From positions 1 to 5,263 of the forward strand of contig SFEH01000191.1 of the NCBI GenBank assembly GCA_004557315.1: 5,263 nt of DNA, read 5' to 3'. Below, piece after piece: positions 1 to 5,263 of the stretch (the stretch's first letter is position 1; the number at the start of each line of letters is the position of its first letter). The position numbers were made by a program, and so were the translations under genes. Below the pieces are notes generated by a model. It was not told where the DNA came from. It did not search any database and saw only the letters and a program-made list of their open reading frames with translations. The DNA is from Bacteroidales bacterium. GTDB taxonomy: Bacteria; Bacteroidota; Bacteroidia; Bacteroidales; UBA3663.

Positions 1-1274
1 TTGCCCTTGATGAAGCCTTCGCCCTTGCATGGACGCTTGTCGTAGATGCCGCCAGGATAGTCGGTGCGCTTGGCAAGAGTCATGTTGACGTTCTCAAGAT
101 ATATGTTGTGGACTTTCTCCGGTACATCGCCACCGATGAACGCTCCGTTTTCGGAGTTGCAGATGATGTCGCGGAACCATATGTTACTTACTTCGCCACA
201 GCGGCCTTCGGTCACACCCTTTGGGAAGCGCCAGTTGCCATCCTTATGGTTGGAAGATGCGCGAGGGTAGGAAGTGACATAGATAGGTTCGGCCTTGCCC
301 CACCACACGTCGCTGAAGAAATAGCCTTCGATGATGATATTTGAGAACACCACGTTGGTCACAGTGCCCTCGTCGCGGTTCTGTATGCCGATGCCGCGGT
401 TGCTTGCCTTGATGATGCAGTTGTCGATGAGCACGTCGCTGATGCTGTCCATATTCTCTGATCCAATCTTGATGGCGCAAGAACGGCCAGACATGACGCA
501 GTTGGTGACAGTGATGTCCTGACATGGGCCATATTCCTCAAACTCGCGACGGTTCTTGAGGCAGATGCAGTCGTCGCCTGAAGTGATGTAGCAGTCGGAG
601 ATGCGAACCTTGCGCGAATGGTCGATGTCGATGCCGTCGCCATTGCGTATCTTGAGGTTGTTAATGAGGCTGATGCCAATGATCGAAGCATCGTAGCAGC
701 CGATGAGGTGAACGGTCCAGTAGGCTCCGTTGCAGATGGTCACGTCGCGTATCTGAAGCTTCTCGACACCCATGAGAGTGAGCACGTGCGGACGAGGGTC
801 AAAGCTTGGGTCGGCAAGTTCCTTGAGCTCGTAGCTGTCATGCAATTCTGCACCCATGAAGGCAATGCCATTGCCATCGATGGTGCCTTGTCCTGTGATA
901 GAGATGTTCTTGGTGTCTTTGGTCCATATCCACATCATGCCTTCGCCCTTGTTCTCATTGAAAGCCGAGAGATGGTAGATGCTCTCGTCGGGATTGGCAC
1001 GCCATACGGAGTTGATTTCGAGGTGATAATCGACATTCGACTTCAGCTCGACCGGACCAGAGAGGAAGGTTTTGCCAGAAGGGAAAATGACTTGTCCGCC
1101 ACCGTCGGCCGAACATTTGTCGATGGCCTCCTGAATGGCAACGGCATCGTCGGTGACGCCATCGCCCACAGCACCATAATCGAGGACATTATAAACACCT
1201 GGAGTCTTTTGCTGACAGCAAGCGCTCAACAAAAGAGCCGAAACAAAGATTAGGCTTTTTATGATATTTCTCAT
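1..1274 (-). CDS. GH28-family (polygalacturonase-like) beta-helix lipoprotein, 3' end missing
   Basis: The frame is open from an ATG at 1274 to the window edge: 424 codons, no stop, so the C-terminus is cut off. Residues 1-19 form a lipoprotein signal (basic start, hydrophobic core, lipobox L-S-A-C with Cys19). The residues after Cys19 (C-Q-Q-K) lack the acidic run of Bacteroidetes surface-export signals, so a periplasmic location is possible. Residues 28-43 (YNVLDYGAVGDGVTDD) are the usual opening of pectinase-type right-handed beta-helices. GH28-like active-site positions follow: N-G-D at 211-213, G-D-D at 233-235, then C-A-I-K-I-G-S-E at 266-273 where classical polygalacturonases have G-H-G, and G-I-Q at 296-298 where they have R-I-K. 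W-W-G-K-A-E-P-I lies at 324-331. Known GH28 enzymes cleave galacturonic-acid linkages in pectin or rhamnogalacturonan by inversion. The family call is firm; the substrate is not. It starts 14 bases after the acyltransferase stop, so it is probably co-transcribed. Confidence 0.88.
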   Translation of the reverse strand, partial: MRNIIKSLIFVSALLLSACCQQKTPGVYNVLDYGAVGDGVTDDAVAIQEAIDKCSADGGGQVIFPSGKTFLSGPVELKSNVDYHLEINSVWRANPDESIYHLSAFNENKGEGMMWIWTKDTKNISITGQGTIDGNGIAFMGAELHDSYELKELADPSFDPRPHVLTLMGVEKLQIRDVTICNGAYWTVHLIGCYDASIIGISLINNLKIRNGDGIDIDHSRKVRISDCYITSGDDCICLKNRREFEEYGPCQDITVTNCVMSGRSCAIKIGSENMDSISDVLIDNCIIKASNRGIGIQNRDEGTVTNVVFSNIIIEGYFFSDVWWGKAEPIYVTSYPRASSNHKDGNWRFPKGVTEGRCGEVSNIWFRDIICNSENGAFIGGDVPEKVHNIYLENVNMTLAKRTDYPGGIYDKRPCKGEGFIKG

Positions 1275-1288
1275 TGTATGATAGTGTT

Positions 1289-1867
1289 TTAGATTTTAAT
1301 TATTATCTTCTTCCTAAACAGCAGCCATGCGAGAAATGCCATCATTGCTACGAGCGTAAGGGCATAGAAAAGGAACGACCACGGACTTCCAGGACCGAAG
1401 ATCGATGCCCAGCCGTCGAACAGAAGACCCGAAATGCCAGTCACGCCAAAGACTGAAGGGAATATCTCGCTGACGATATAGACGAAGAGCGCGTTCATGC
1501 CGAACCACTGGAAAACAGTGCTCCACTTGGTGTACCCCTTGAGGTCGATGAGCCATGTGAACAGGCCAAGCAGACAGGCTCCCATGCCGCAGGTGACGAG
1601 CACATAGCTTGGTGACCAGATGCGCTTGTTGATTGGCAAGCCGTAGCTGATTAGATAACCAACGATGCCCAATGCTGCTCCGATGACCACGACGTTCATG
1701 ATCTTCTCTCCGACATCCTTGCCCTTCATTATGGCTTTTCCGCATATCACGCCAATCATGGCATGAGCAATGCCCGATATCACACCTACCAGGCCTTCAG
1801 GATCGACAGGAGTGCGTCCGTCGAGCACCTTGCTATAGATATGATTGCCGAACAATGCACGATCCAC
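1289..1867 (-). CDS. HGSNAT-type membrane acyltransferase, 3' fragment (frameshifted gene)
   Basis: This is the C-terminal half of the acyltransferase, in a different frame from the N-terminal half. The homologous reading begins upstream of the apparent GTG start at 1867: E-N-W-L-G-K-V-D-R-A-L-F-G is readable from about 1885. It contains the segment with H-I-Y-S-K and D-P-E-G-L, then about five hydrophobic helices: GLVGVISGIAHAMIGVI, a stretch around VVVIGAALGIVGYLI, YVLVTCGMGACLLGLFTWLI, FGMNALFVYIVSEIF, and SFLFYALTLVAMMAFLAWLL. It ends in a basic tail (R-K-K-I-I-I-K-I) before TAA at 1289-1291. The W-F-G-M-N-A-L segment with the preceding D-P-E-G-L is what I expect from bacterial DUF5009/COG4299 proteins. 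On its own this piece lacks the catalytic His region and is unlikely to work. The GTG at 1867 is probably not a real start. Confidence 0.75.
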   Translation of the reverse strand: MDRALFGNHIYSKVLDGRTPVDPEGLVGVISGIAHAMIGVICGKAIMKGKDVGEKIMNVVVIGAALGIVGYLISYGLPINKRIWSPSYVLVTCGMGACLLGLFTWLIDLKGYTKWSTVFQWFGMNALFVYIVSEIFPSVFGVTGISGLLFDGWASIFGPGSPWSFLFYALTLVAMMAFLAWLLFRKKIIIKI

Positions 1868-2385
1868 CTTGCCGAGCCAGTTCTCTTCTGCTCTTCCGAA
1901 TAGCCGTTACCCACAAGCAGTATTACGGCATAGATGGCTAGCAGGGAGAAGGAGATCTTCCAGAGATGGCGCCCTTGGAATGCAAGGAAGAGGAGGGAAG
2001 CACCACAGTAGGAGAGGGCTATGCGCTGAAGGACACCCCAGATGCGCAGGTAGCCAGGGATGTTGGCAGCGTCGCCCCAGATGAGCATGTCCCAAGCGTG
2101 AAGCAGGACACCGATGGCGAACATGATGACGGTGCGCTTGATGATCTTGGTCACGATGCCTGGCTCGCCAGCATGACGGCTCAACGAGATGAAGATCGAG
2201 ACACCGACCATGAAGAGGAAGAATGGAAAGACAAGGTCGCAAGGAGTCAGACCGTTCCATGCCGAATGGTTGAGAGGCTCGAAGCTGTAGCGGCCTCCAC
2301 CGTTGTTCACTAAAATCATGCCTGCTACTGTCATGCCTCGCAGCACGTCGAGTGACAACAGACGCTTGTTTTTTGTTTCTGCCAT
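1786..2385 (-). CDS. HGSNAT-type membrane acyltransferase (DUF5009/COG4299-like), 5' fragment
   Basis: This is the N-terminal half of a multi-pass membrane protein related to heparan-alpha-glucosaminide N-acetyltransferase, a family that passes an acetyl group from cytoplasmic acetyl-CoA across the membrane to a glucosamine-type sugar. Supporting motifs are S-L-D-V-L-R-G at 11-17 and N-H-S-A-W-N-G-L-T-P-C-D-L-V-F-P at 39-54. His40 aligns with the catalytic His of human HGSNAT (from memory). Hydrophobic helices lie near 12-27, 49-69, 82-97, 113-135 and 141-159. I chose the ATG at 2385 because it places the family's usual start just before the D-V-L-R-G helix and follows an A-rich stretch. An in-frame ATG at 2427 would add 14 residues (MAKAKLEVNKKSIL). 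Residues 167-199 are out of frame: after Tyr162-Ser-Glu-Glu-Gln166 the true continuation E-N-W-L-G-K lies in the next frame. Joined, the two halves give about 365 residues and roughly 10 helices, a normal size for this family. The start is 61 bases after the GH92 stop. Confidence 0.8.
   Translation of the reverse strand: MAETKNKRLLSLDVLRGMTVAGMILVNNGGGRYSFEPLNHSAWNGLTPCDLVFPFFLFMVGVSIFISLSRHAGEPGIVTKIIKRTVIMFAIGVLLHAWDMLIWGDAANIPGYLRIWGVLQRIALSYCGASLLFLAFQGRHLWKISFSLLAIYAVILLVGNGYSEEQKRTGSARWIVHCSAIISIARCSTDALLSILKAW
1883..1890 (-). other. Frameshift site in the acyltransferase gene
   Basis: On the minus strand the bases read CAGAAGAGAACTGG. The upstream frame gives Q-K-R-T-G; the frame one base back gives E-N-W-L-G-K-V, which joins smoothly to the downstream half. 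One missing base, for example AA for AAA just after the CAG codon, would explain it and would restore Q-K-E-N-W. No canonical -1 slippery heptamer is present here. The site may be a real mutation or a sequencing error. Confidence 0.8.
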
Positions 2386-2446
2386 AAGTATAGATTTTTT
2401 ATTAACCTCAAGTTTTGCTTTTGCCATTTCAGGGCGTATTTCTATT

Positions 2447-4591
2447 TTATAATACACTCACTTTCCAGTTGATCTCAACAGGGTTGTCCTTCATCTCCCA
2501 GATGAGCGGCAGAGATTTGTCGTCGGCAACCCACATCTCCGCGCCTTCGTCGCTGTCCTTCAGATGAAGAAGCGACGGATGGGTGTCGGTGGCAGGCAGC
2601 TGGTCAACAAGCGTGAAGGTCGTGTTGTTGAAGACGCAAGTGCCGTTGCTCTTTATGCTGTCGAGAGCTTTCTGCGAGAGGATGGCGAAGAGCTCTTTGT
2701 CGCCAAGCGTGATGTGCTGACGGTCGAGTGGCTGCTCATAGTTGAGGCACGATGCTTCGGCAAGAGCTTTCTGGCTCATGATGTATGAACCGTGCCACCA
2801 CTTCAGATTGCGCTCTATGCCCCATTTGAGGGTCACGCCCTTGTCGGAAGTGTCAATGTTGACCGTGAATCGGCGAGTCTGTCCATGAAGCGAATATGTA
2901 AACAGATACTTGCCTTCGCGCGATGGCTCTGTTTGGTCTCTCGTCGGTGTTAGTGCTACAGTCTCATTGACCGTAGTCTTGCCCTTTACCATTTCAAACT
3001 GCAGCACTCCTCCTTCCATTATCTGCTGATGAGTGATGCGATGGTCGGAGAGAGGCATGCCATTGAGCGAAACACTCTTCACGCGGAAGTTCTTGTCGCT
3101 CAACTTCGGAGCTTTGATGGTCAATGTCTTGCCATTGCGCAACTTGATGGTCGCCTCCTTGACCATTGGGGTATGGAGAAGATAATAGTTGTGTCCGGCA
3201 TTCGGGTAGAGTCCAAGGATGTGGAAGGCAAGCCACGATGACATTGATCCTGAATCGTCGTTGCCGGGGATGCCGCTTGGAGAATCGTTGAAGTTGTTGC
3301 GGATGATCTGGAGCACGCGGTCGCTCGTCTTGTCGGGACGGCCAATCCAGTGATAGAGACATGGAGTGAGGAACGATGGTTCGTTTGCCACATTATAATA
3401 TCGGTGTTCGAAGAAGGTGTCGAGTCGCTTGTCGAAGGTCTCTTTGCCGCCACACGCTTCAATCAGGGCAGGAATGTCGTGAGGCATACTTAACGAATAT
3501 TCCCAAGAGCTTGCCTCATAGAAGAAGCAATCCCACCAAGCCACATACCAAGGTCCTTCGTACGACACATTAGGAGTATAGACAAAGCTTCGTGGCTGGT
3601 TCTTGCTATGGCCGAAAGGCACGCGGTCGAGCCAATTGCCGTTCTTGTCTTTTGGGAGGATAAAGCCCTTGACTCCGTCTTGCGTGAAGTCGCTTCGCCA
3701 TAGATGCTGCCAGTTCTTTGCCCGCTTGTAATATTGCTGCGCGAGTGCTTCCTTGCCAAGACCTTTGGCTACTTCGGCAATGGCATAGTCGCAGAAAGCA
3801 TATTCGATGGTGCGGTTGCCTGCACGAGGAATGCCATATGGGATATAGCCGTATTGCAGATATTGCACGAGTCCGCCACGGCCTTCTGCCTCTTCGTTGC
3901 CGCCTGGAGGAGTAGTGGCATCCTTTAGCATTGCCTCAAGAGCCAGCTCATAGTCGATTGTGCTGCGCTCGTTGCCCAGGCCAAGACCTTTGACAAAAGC
4001 ATCGGCAATGACAATCTCTGCATTCGAGCCTCCTTGTGTGCGTCCATTGCTGTTGCCGCTTCGTGCATCAGGCATATAGCCATCACGCTTGTAGATATTG
4101 AGCAAGGCATTGACAATCTCCACTTCGCGGTCAGGGTCGAGCAAGGTGATGAGAGGCGAAGACGTGCGATAGGTGTCCCAGATGGCATAGAAGTCATCGT
4201 AGTAGCAGTCGTCATCGCTCCATCCGGGGTTCTCACCGCTGCGATCGACAGGCATTATCATAGTGTGATAGAGTCCTGTATAGAACATGTGCTTGGTGGC
4301 TTCTGGTGTCGATGGGTCGAGATCGACACGGCTCAAGAGGTCTTCCCATCGGTCGATCAGCTGCTGATAGACGGCCTCAAATGACCAGTGAGGAATCTCC
4401 TGAAAAGCATTGGCCTTGGCTTTCAGTTGACTTATGAAAGAGATGCCAATCTTGAGATTGACCGTCGCAGCATCGTCGGCAAACTGCACGAGCGCACCAG
4501 TCTTATGATGCGAGTCGTACTGCTGCAAGGCACTTGAGATGCTCTCCATAGAAATAGACGGTATAGGCCTTGCCATTGTTCCATCCGCCAC
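2447..4591 (-). CDS. GH92 alpha-mannosidase-like enzyme, 3' fragment with catalytic core and C-terminal module
   Basis: This carries most of a GH92 glycosidase, a Ca2+-dependent inverting exo-alpha-mannosidase family in characterised members. Real homology begins near 4543 (S-I-S-S-A-L-Q-Q-Y-D); the 16 residues before it, including the apparent start at 4591, are a wrong-frame reading of the 5' part. Numbering the joined protein (about 879 residues), visible motifs are YYDDFYAIWDTYRTSSPL at about 295-312, D-G-Y-M-P-D-A-R-S-G-N at 335-345, T-Q-G-G-S-N-A-E at 350-357, F-Y-E-A-S-S-W-E-Y-S at 522-531 (Glu524 is a candidate general acid), N-E-P-S-F-L-T-P at 568-575, and G-I-P-G-N-D-D-S-G-S-M-S-S-W at 605-618 (the Asp pair is a candidate general base). 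The GH92 fold should end near residue 700. About 180 further residues form an extension with W-W-H-G-S-Y-I-M, Y-E-Q-P-L-D, A-E-M-W-V and N-P-V-E-I-N-W. The stop TAA is at 2447-2449. Family confidence is high; mannosidase activity is inferred. Confidence 0.88.
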   Translation of the reverse strand: MADGTMARPIPSISMESISSALQQYDSHHKTGALVQFADDAATVNLKIGISFISQLKAKANAFQEIPHWSFEAVYQQLIDRWEDLLSRVDLDPSTPEATKHMFYTGLYHTMIMPVDRSGENPGWSDDDCYYDDFYAIWDTYRTSSPLITLLDPDREVEIVNALLNIYKRDGYMPDARSGNSNGRTQGGSNAEIVIADAFVKGLGLGNERSTIDYELALEAMLKDATTPPGGNEEAEGRGGLVQYLQYGYIPYGIPRAGNRTIEYAFCDYAIAEVAKGLGKEALAQQYYKRAKNWQHLWRSDFTQDGVKGFILPKDKNGNWLDRVPFGHSKNQPRSFVYTPNVSYEGPWYVAWWDCFFYEASSWEYSLSMPHDIPALIEACGGKETFDKRLDTFFEHRYYNVANEPSFLTPCLYHWIGRPDKTSDRVLQIIRNNFNDSPSGIPGNDDSGSMSSWLAFHILGLYPNAGHNYYLLHTPMVKEATIKLRNGKTLTIKAPKLSDKNFRVKSVSLNGMPLSDHRITHQQIMEGGVLQFEMVKGKTTVNETVALTPTRDQTEPSREGKYLFTYSLHGQTRRFTVNIDTSDKGVTLKWGIERNLKWWHGSYIMSQKALAEASCLNYEQPLDRQHITLGDKELFAILSQKALDSIKSNGTCVFNNTTFTLVDQLPATDTHPSLLHLKDSDEGAEMWVADDKSLPLIWEMKDNPVEINWKVSVL

Positions 4592-5084
4592 GGATACGGC
4601 TGTAACCAGTTATTTCGTTGTCAGAGATGATCTGGATCTCTGACCCCACAAACTGTTGTGCCTCACGTGCGTCGGGAACAGGCTGTTCGCCAAGGAAAAA
4701 GCCCGCATCGACAAGAAGGTTCTTTTTTGTATCGGCAGGATAGCTGAAACGATAGAACGAAGTCTTCTCTCCTGTGGTCACTTCGACCTTGATGCCGTTC
4801 TCTTCGAATTTTGTTGAGTAATAGCCGAGCTTGATGGTCTCGTCCTTGCGGTGAGCAGGGTGCTTGGTGCCATTGAGTTCGCCCACAAAAGGCATGACGA
4901 GGATATTGCCGTATTTTGGTCCGCCTACCATGCCATAAGGACAAGAAGGACCGATAAACACTCGCCCTAATCCTTCAGATCCAATGCGCGGATCGACATG
5001 CAGATAGTTCTGGGCAATTCCGTTGCCCAGAGCCAAAGTGCAACCAAGAACAAAAGACAGAATCTTCCTTTTCACGATTATCAT
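4503..5084 (-). CDS. GH92 alpha-mannosidase-like enzyme, 5' fragment (signal peptide and N-terminal beta domain)
   Basis: The ATG at 5084 begins a Sec signal peptide: basic V-K-R-K, hydrophobic core, and likely cleavage after Ala24-Gln25, common in Bacteroidales. The mature part opens with Y-L-H-V-D-P-R-I-G-S-E-G at 27-38 and G-P-S-C-P-Y-G-M-V at 45-53, the GH92 N-terminal signature. Then G-G-P-K-Y-G-N-I-L-V at 54-63 follows directly, although family members normally have about 30-35 residues in between (see 4920-4931). Residues up to about 180 (GGWNNGKAYTVYFYGE) continue the beta-sandwich domain. The last 12 residues (from H-L-K-C-L) are wrong-frame, and a stop comes soon after. Alone, this fragment lacks the catalytic (alpha/alpha)6 domain. 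The start lies 22 bases after the preceding gene's stop, which suggests co-transcription. A GTG at 5075 is a weaker alternative start. Confidence 0.82.
   Translation of the reverse strand: MIIVKRKILSFVLGCTLALGNGIAQNYLHVDPRIGSEGLGRVFIGPSCPYGMVGGPKYGNILVMPFVGELNGTKHPAHRKDETIKLGYYSTKFEENGIKVEVTTGEKTSFYRFSYPADTKKNLLVDAGFFLGEQPVPDAREAQQFVGSEIQIISDNEITGYSRIRGGWNNGKAYTVYFYGEHLKCLAAVRLAS
4541..4547 (-). other. Frameshift site in the GH92 gene
   Basis: The minus strand reads TATGGAGAGCATCTC. The upstream frame gives Y-G-E-H-L; the downstream frame gives S-I-S-S-A-L-Q-Q-Y-D. Joining them needs two added bases (GGAGAGAGC would restore Y-G-E-S-I-S) or one removed base. The local GAGAG repeat makes loss of one AG unit the simplest explanation. 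A slightly larger out-of-frame loss is also possible, because relatives tend to have a few more residues between Y-G-E and I-S-S. Confidence 0.8.
4920..4931 (-). other. Apparent in-frame deletion junction in the GH92 N-terminal domain
   Basis: The protein runs C-P-Y-G-M-V directly into G-G-P-K-Y-G-N-I-L-V (residues 49-63). In GH92 proteins as I recall them, these motifs are separated by a conserved segment with a P-S-P-D-type turn and a G-F-(S/A)-x-x-H-x-S-G-T-G motif, about 30-35 residues in all. The reading frame is kept across the junction. The size estimate comes from memory of the family, not from an alignment. Confidence 0.6.
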
Positions 5085-5106
5085 TCAGTTATCTTTCATC
5101 AATATA

Positions 5107-5263
5107 TTATTTGCCGAAAGCTTCCTTGAACACTTCCTTGGCTGTTTCCACCAAGTCGCCTTCGCCTTCTGCTCCGTAAGGAGTGTGGTCGAGAGTCCAA
5201 GGTTCTTCCATTGCATACCAGTCGATGGTGAGTGCAGGATTGTCTTGGCAATAACGAGCCCAT
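5107..5263 (-). CDS. C-terminal end of an unidentified protein (5' part outside window)
   Basis: Fifty-one codons in one open frame run from the window edge (first full codon 5262-5260, Trp) to TAA at 5107-5109. The peptide begins W-A-R-Y-C-Q-D-N-P-A, is acidic and rich in aromatic residues (W-Y-A-M-E-E-P-W), and ends in a likely amphipathic helix (D-L-V-E-T-A-K-E-V-F-K-E-A-F-G-K). I do not recognise the family. It is treated as real because its stop falls 22 bases before the GH92 start, on the same strand, and its codon use matches the neighbours. It is probably the gene upstream of GH92 in the same transcript. Confidence 0.6.
   Translation of the reverse strand, partial: WARYCQDNPALTIDWYAMEEPWTLDHTPYGAEGEGDLVETAKEVFKEAFGK

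Noticed and set aside
618..1253. A 211-codon open frame on the plus strand
   Set aside because: It lies fully opposite the GH28 gene, whose minus-strand frame has clear family motifs. The plus-strand protein has no recognisable motif and is a by-product of the codon pattern.
1883..1890. Programmed -1 ribosomal frameshifting in the acyltransferase
   Set aside because: There is no X-XXY-YYZ slippery sequence, I saw no clear downstream stem-loop, and members of this family are normally a single frame.
1845..2313. Two plus-strand open frames of 79 and 115 codons opposite the acyltransferase
   Set aside because: They have low-complexity, charged translations with no family pattern, antisense to a convincing membrane protein.
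2386..2446. A promoter or terminator in the 61-base gap after GH92
   Set aside because: The gap is AT-rich, but I find neither a Bacteroidetes TTTG/TAnnTTTG pair nor a stem-loop with a T run.
2385..2457. A GTG at 2457 or ATG at 2427 as the acyltransferase start
   Set aside because: The GTG overlaps the end of GH92 and adds a charged, non-family leader. The ATG at 2427 remains possible but adds 14 unconserved residues; the ATG at 2385 fits the family start better.
5040..5060. A lipoprotein signal at Cys15 of the GH92 protein
   Set aside because: V-L-G-C is a poor lipobox, and the stretch continues with a better signal-peptidase I site after Ala-Gln at 24-25.

Overview
The window looks like part of a carbohydrate-utilisation locus from a Bacteroidales bacterium, most likely Prevotella-like. 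This rests on family content (a secreted GH92 alpha-mannosidase-like enzyme, a GH28 beta-helix lipoprotein, an HGSNAT-type membrane acyltransferase), a Sec signal ending in Ala-Gln, and AT-rich upstream regions without clear Shine-Dalgarno sequences. The species assignment is inference from remembered family patterns. No SusC/SusD pair, regulator, RNA gene, mobile element or CRISPR array is visible.

All genes lie on the minus strand and read from right to left. (1) 5263-5107: the last 51 codons of an unidentified gene. (2) 5084-2447: a GH92 glycosidase with a signal peptide and a C-terminal extension of about 180 residues. It is split by a frameshift near 4541-4547 and seems to lack about 30 conserved residues at 4920-4931. 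(3) 2385-1289: a roughly 10-helix acyltransferase of the heparan-alpha-glucosaminide N-acetyltransferase type (DUF5009/COG4299-like), split by a frameshift near 1885-1888. (4) 1274 to beyond position 1: a GH28-family lipoprotein, cut by the window edge. The gaps are 22, 61 and 14 bases with no obvious terminator, so one transcript is likely. No stretch of 300 bases lacks a gene.

If intact, the set would combine periplasmic or surface trimming of alpha-mannosides (GH92) and of a galacturonic-acid-containing or related polymer (GH28) with an inner-membrane enzyme that could acetylate a sugar at the periplasmic face using cytoplasmic acetyl-CoA. The natural substrate cannot be read from the sequence.

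The most notable observation is that two adjacent genes are broken by small out-of-frame lesions, and one also carries an in-frame deletion, while the rest of each protein stays well conserved. That fits either very recent decay or sequence/assembly error; the sequence alone cannot separate these. No clearly new biological system was found.
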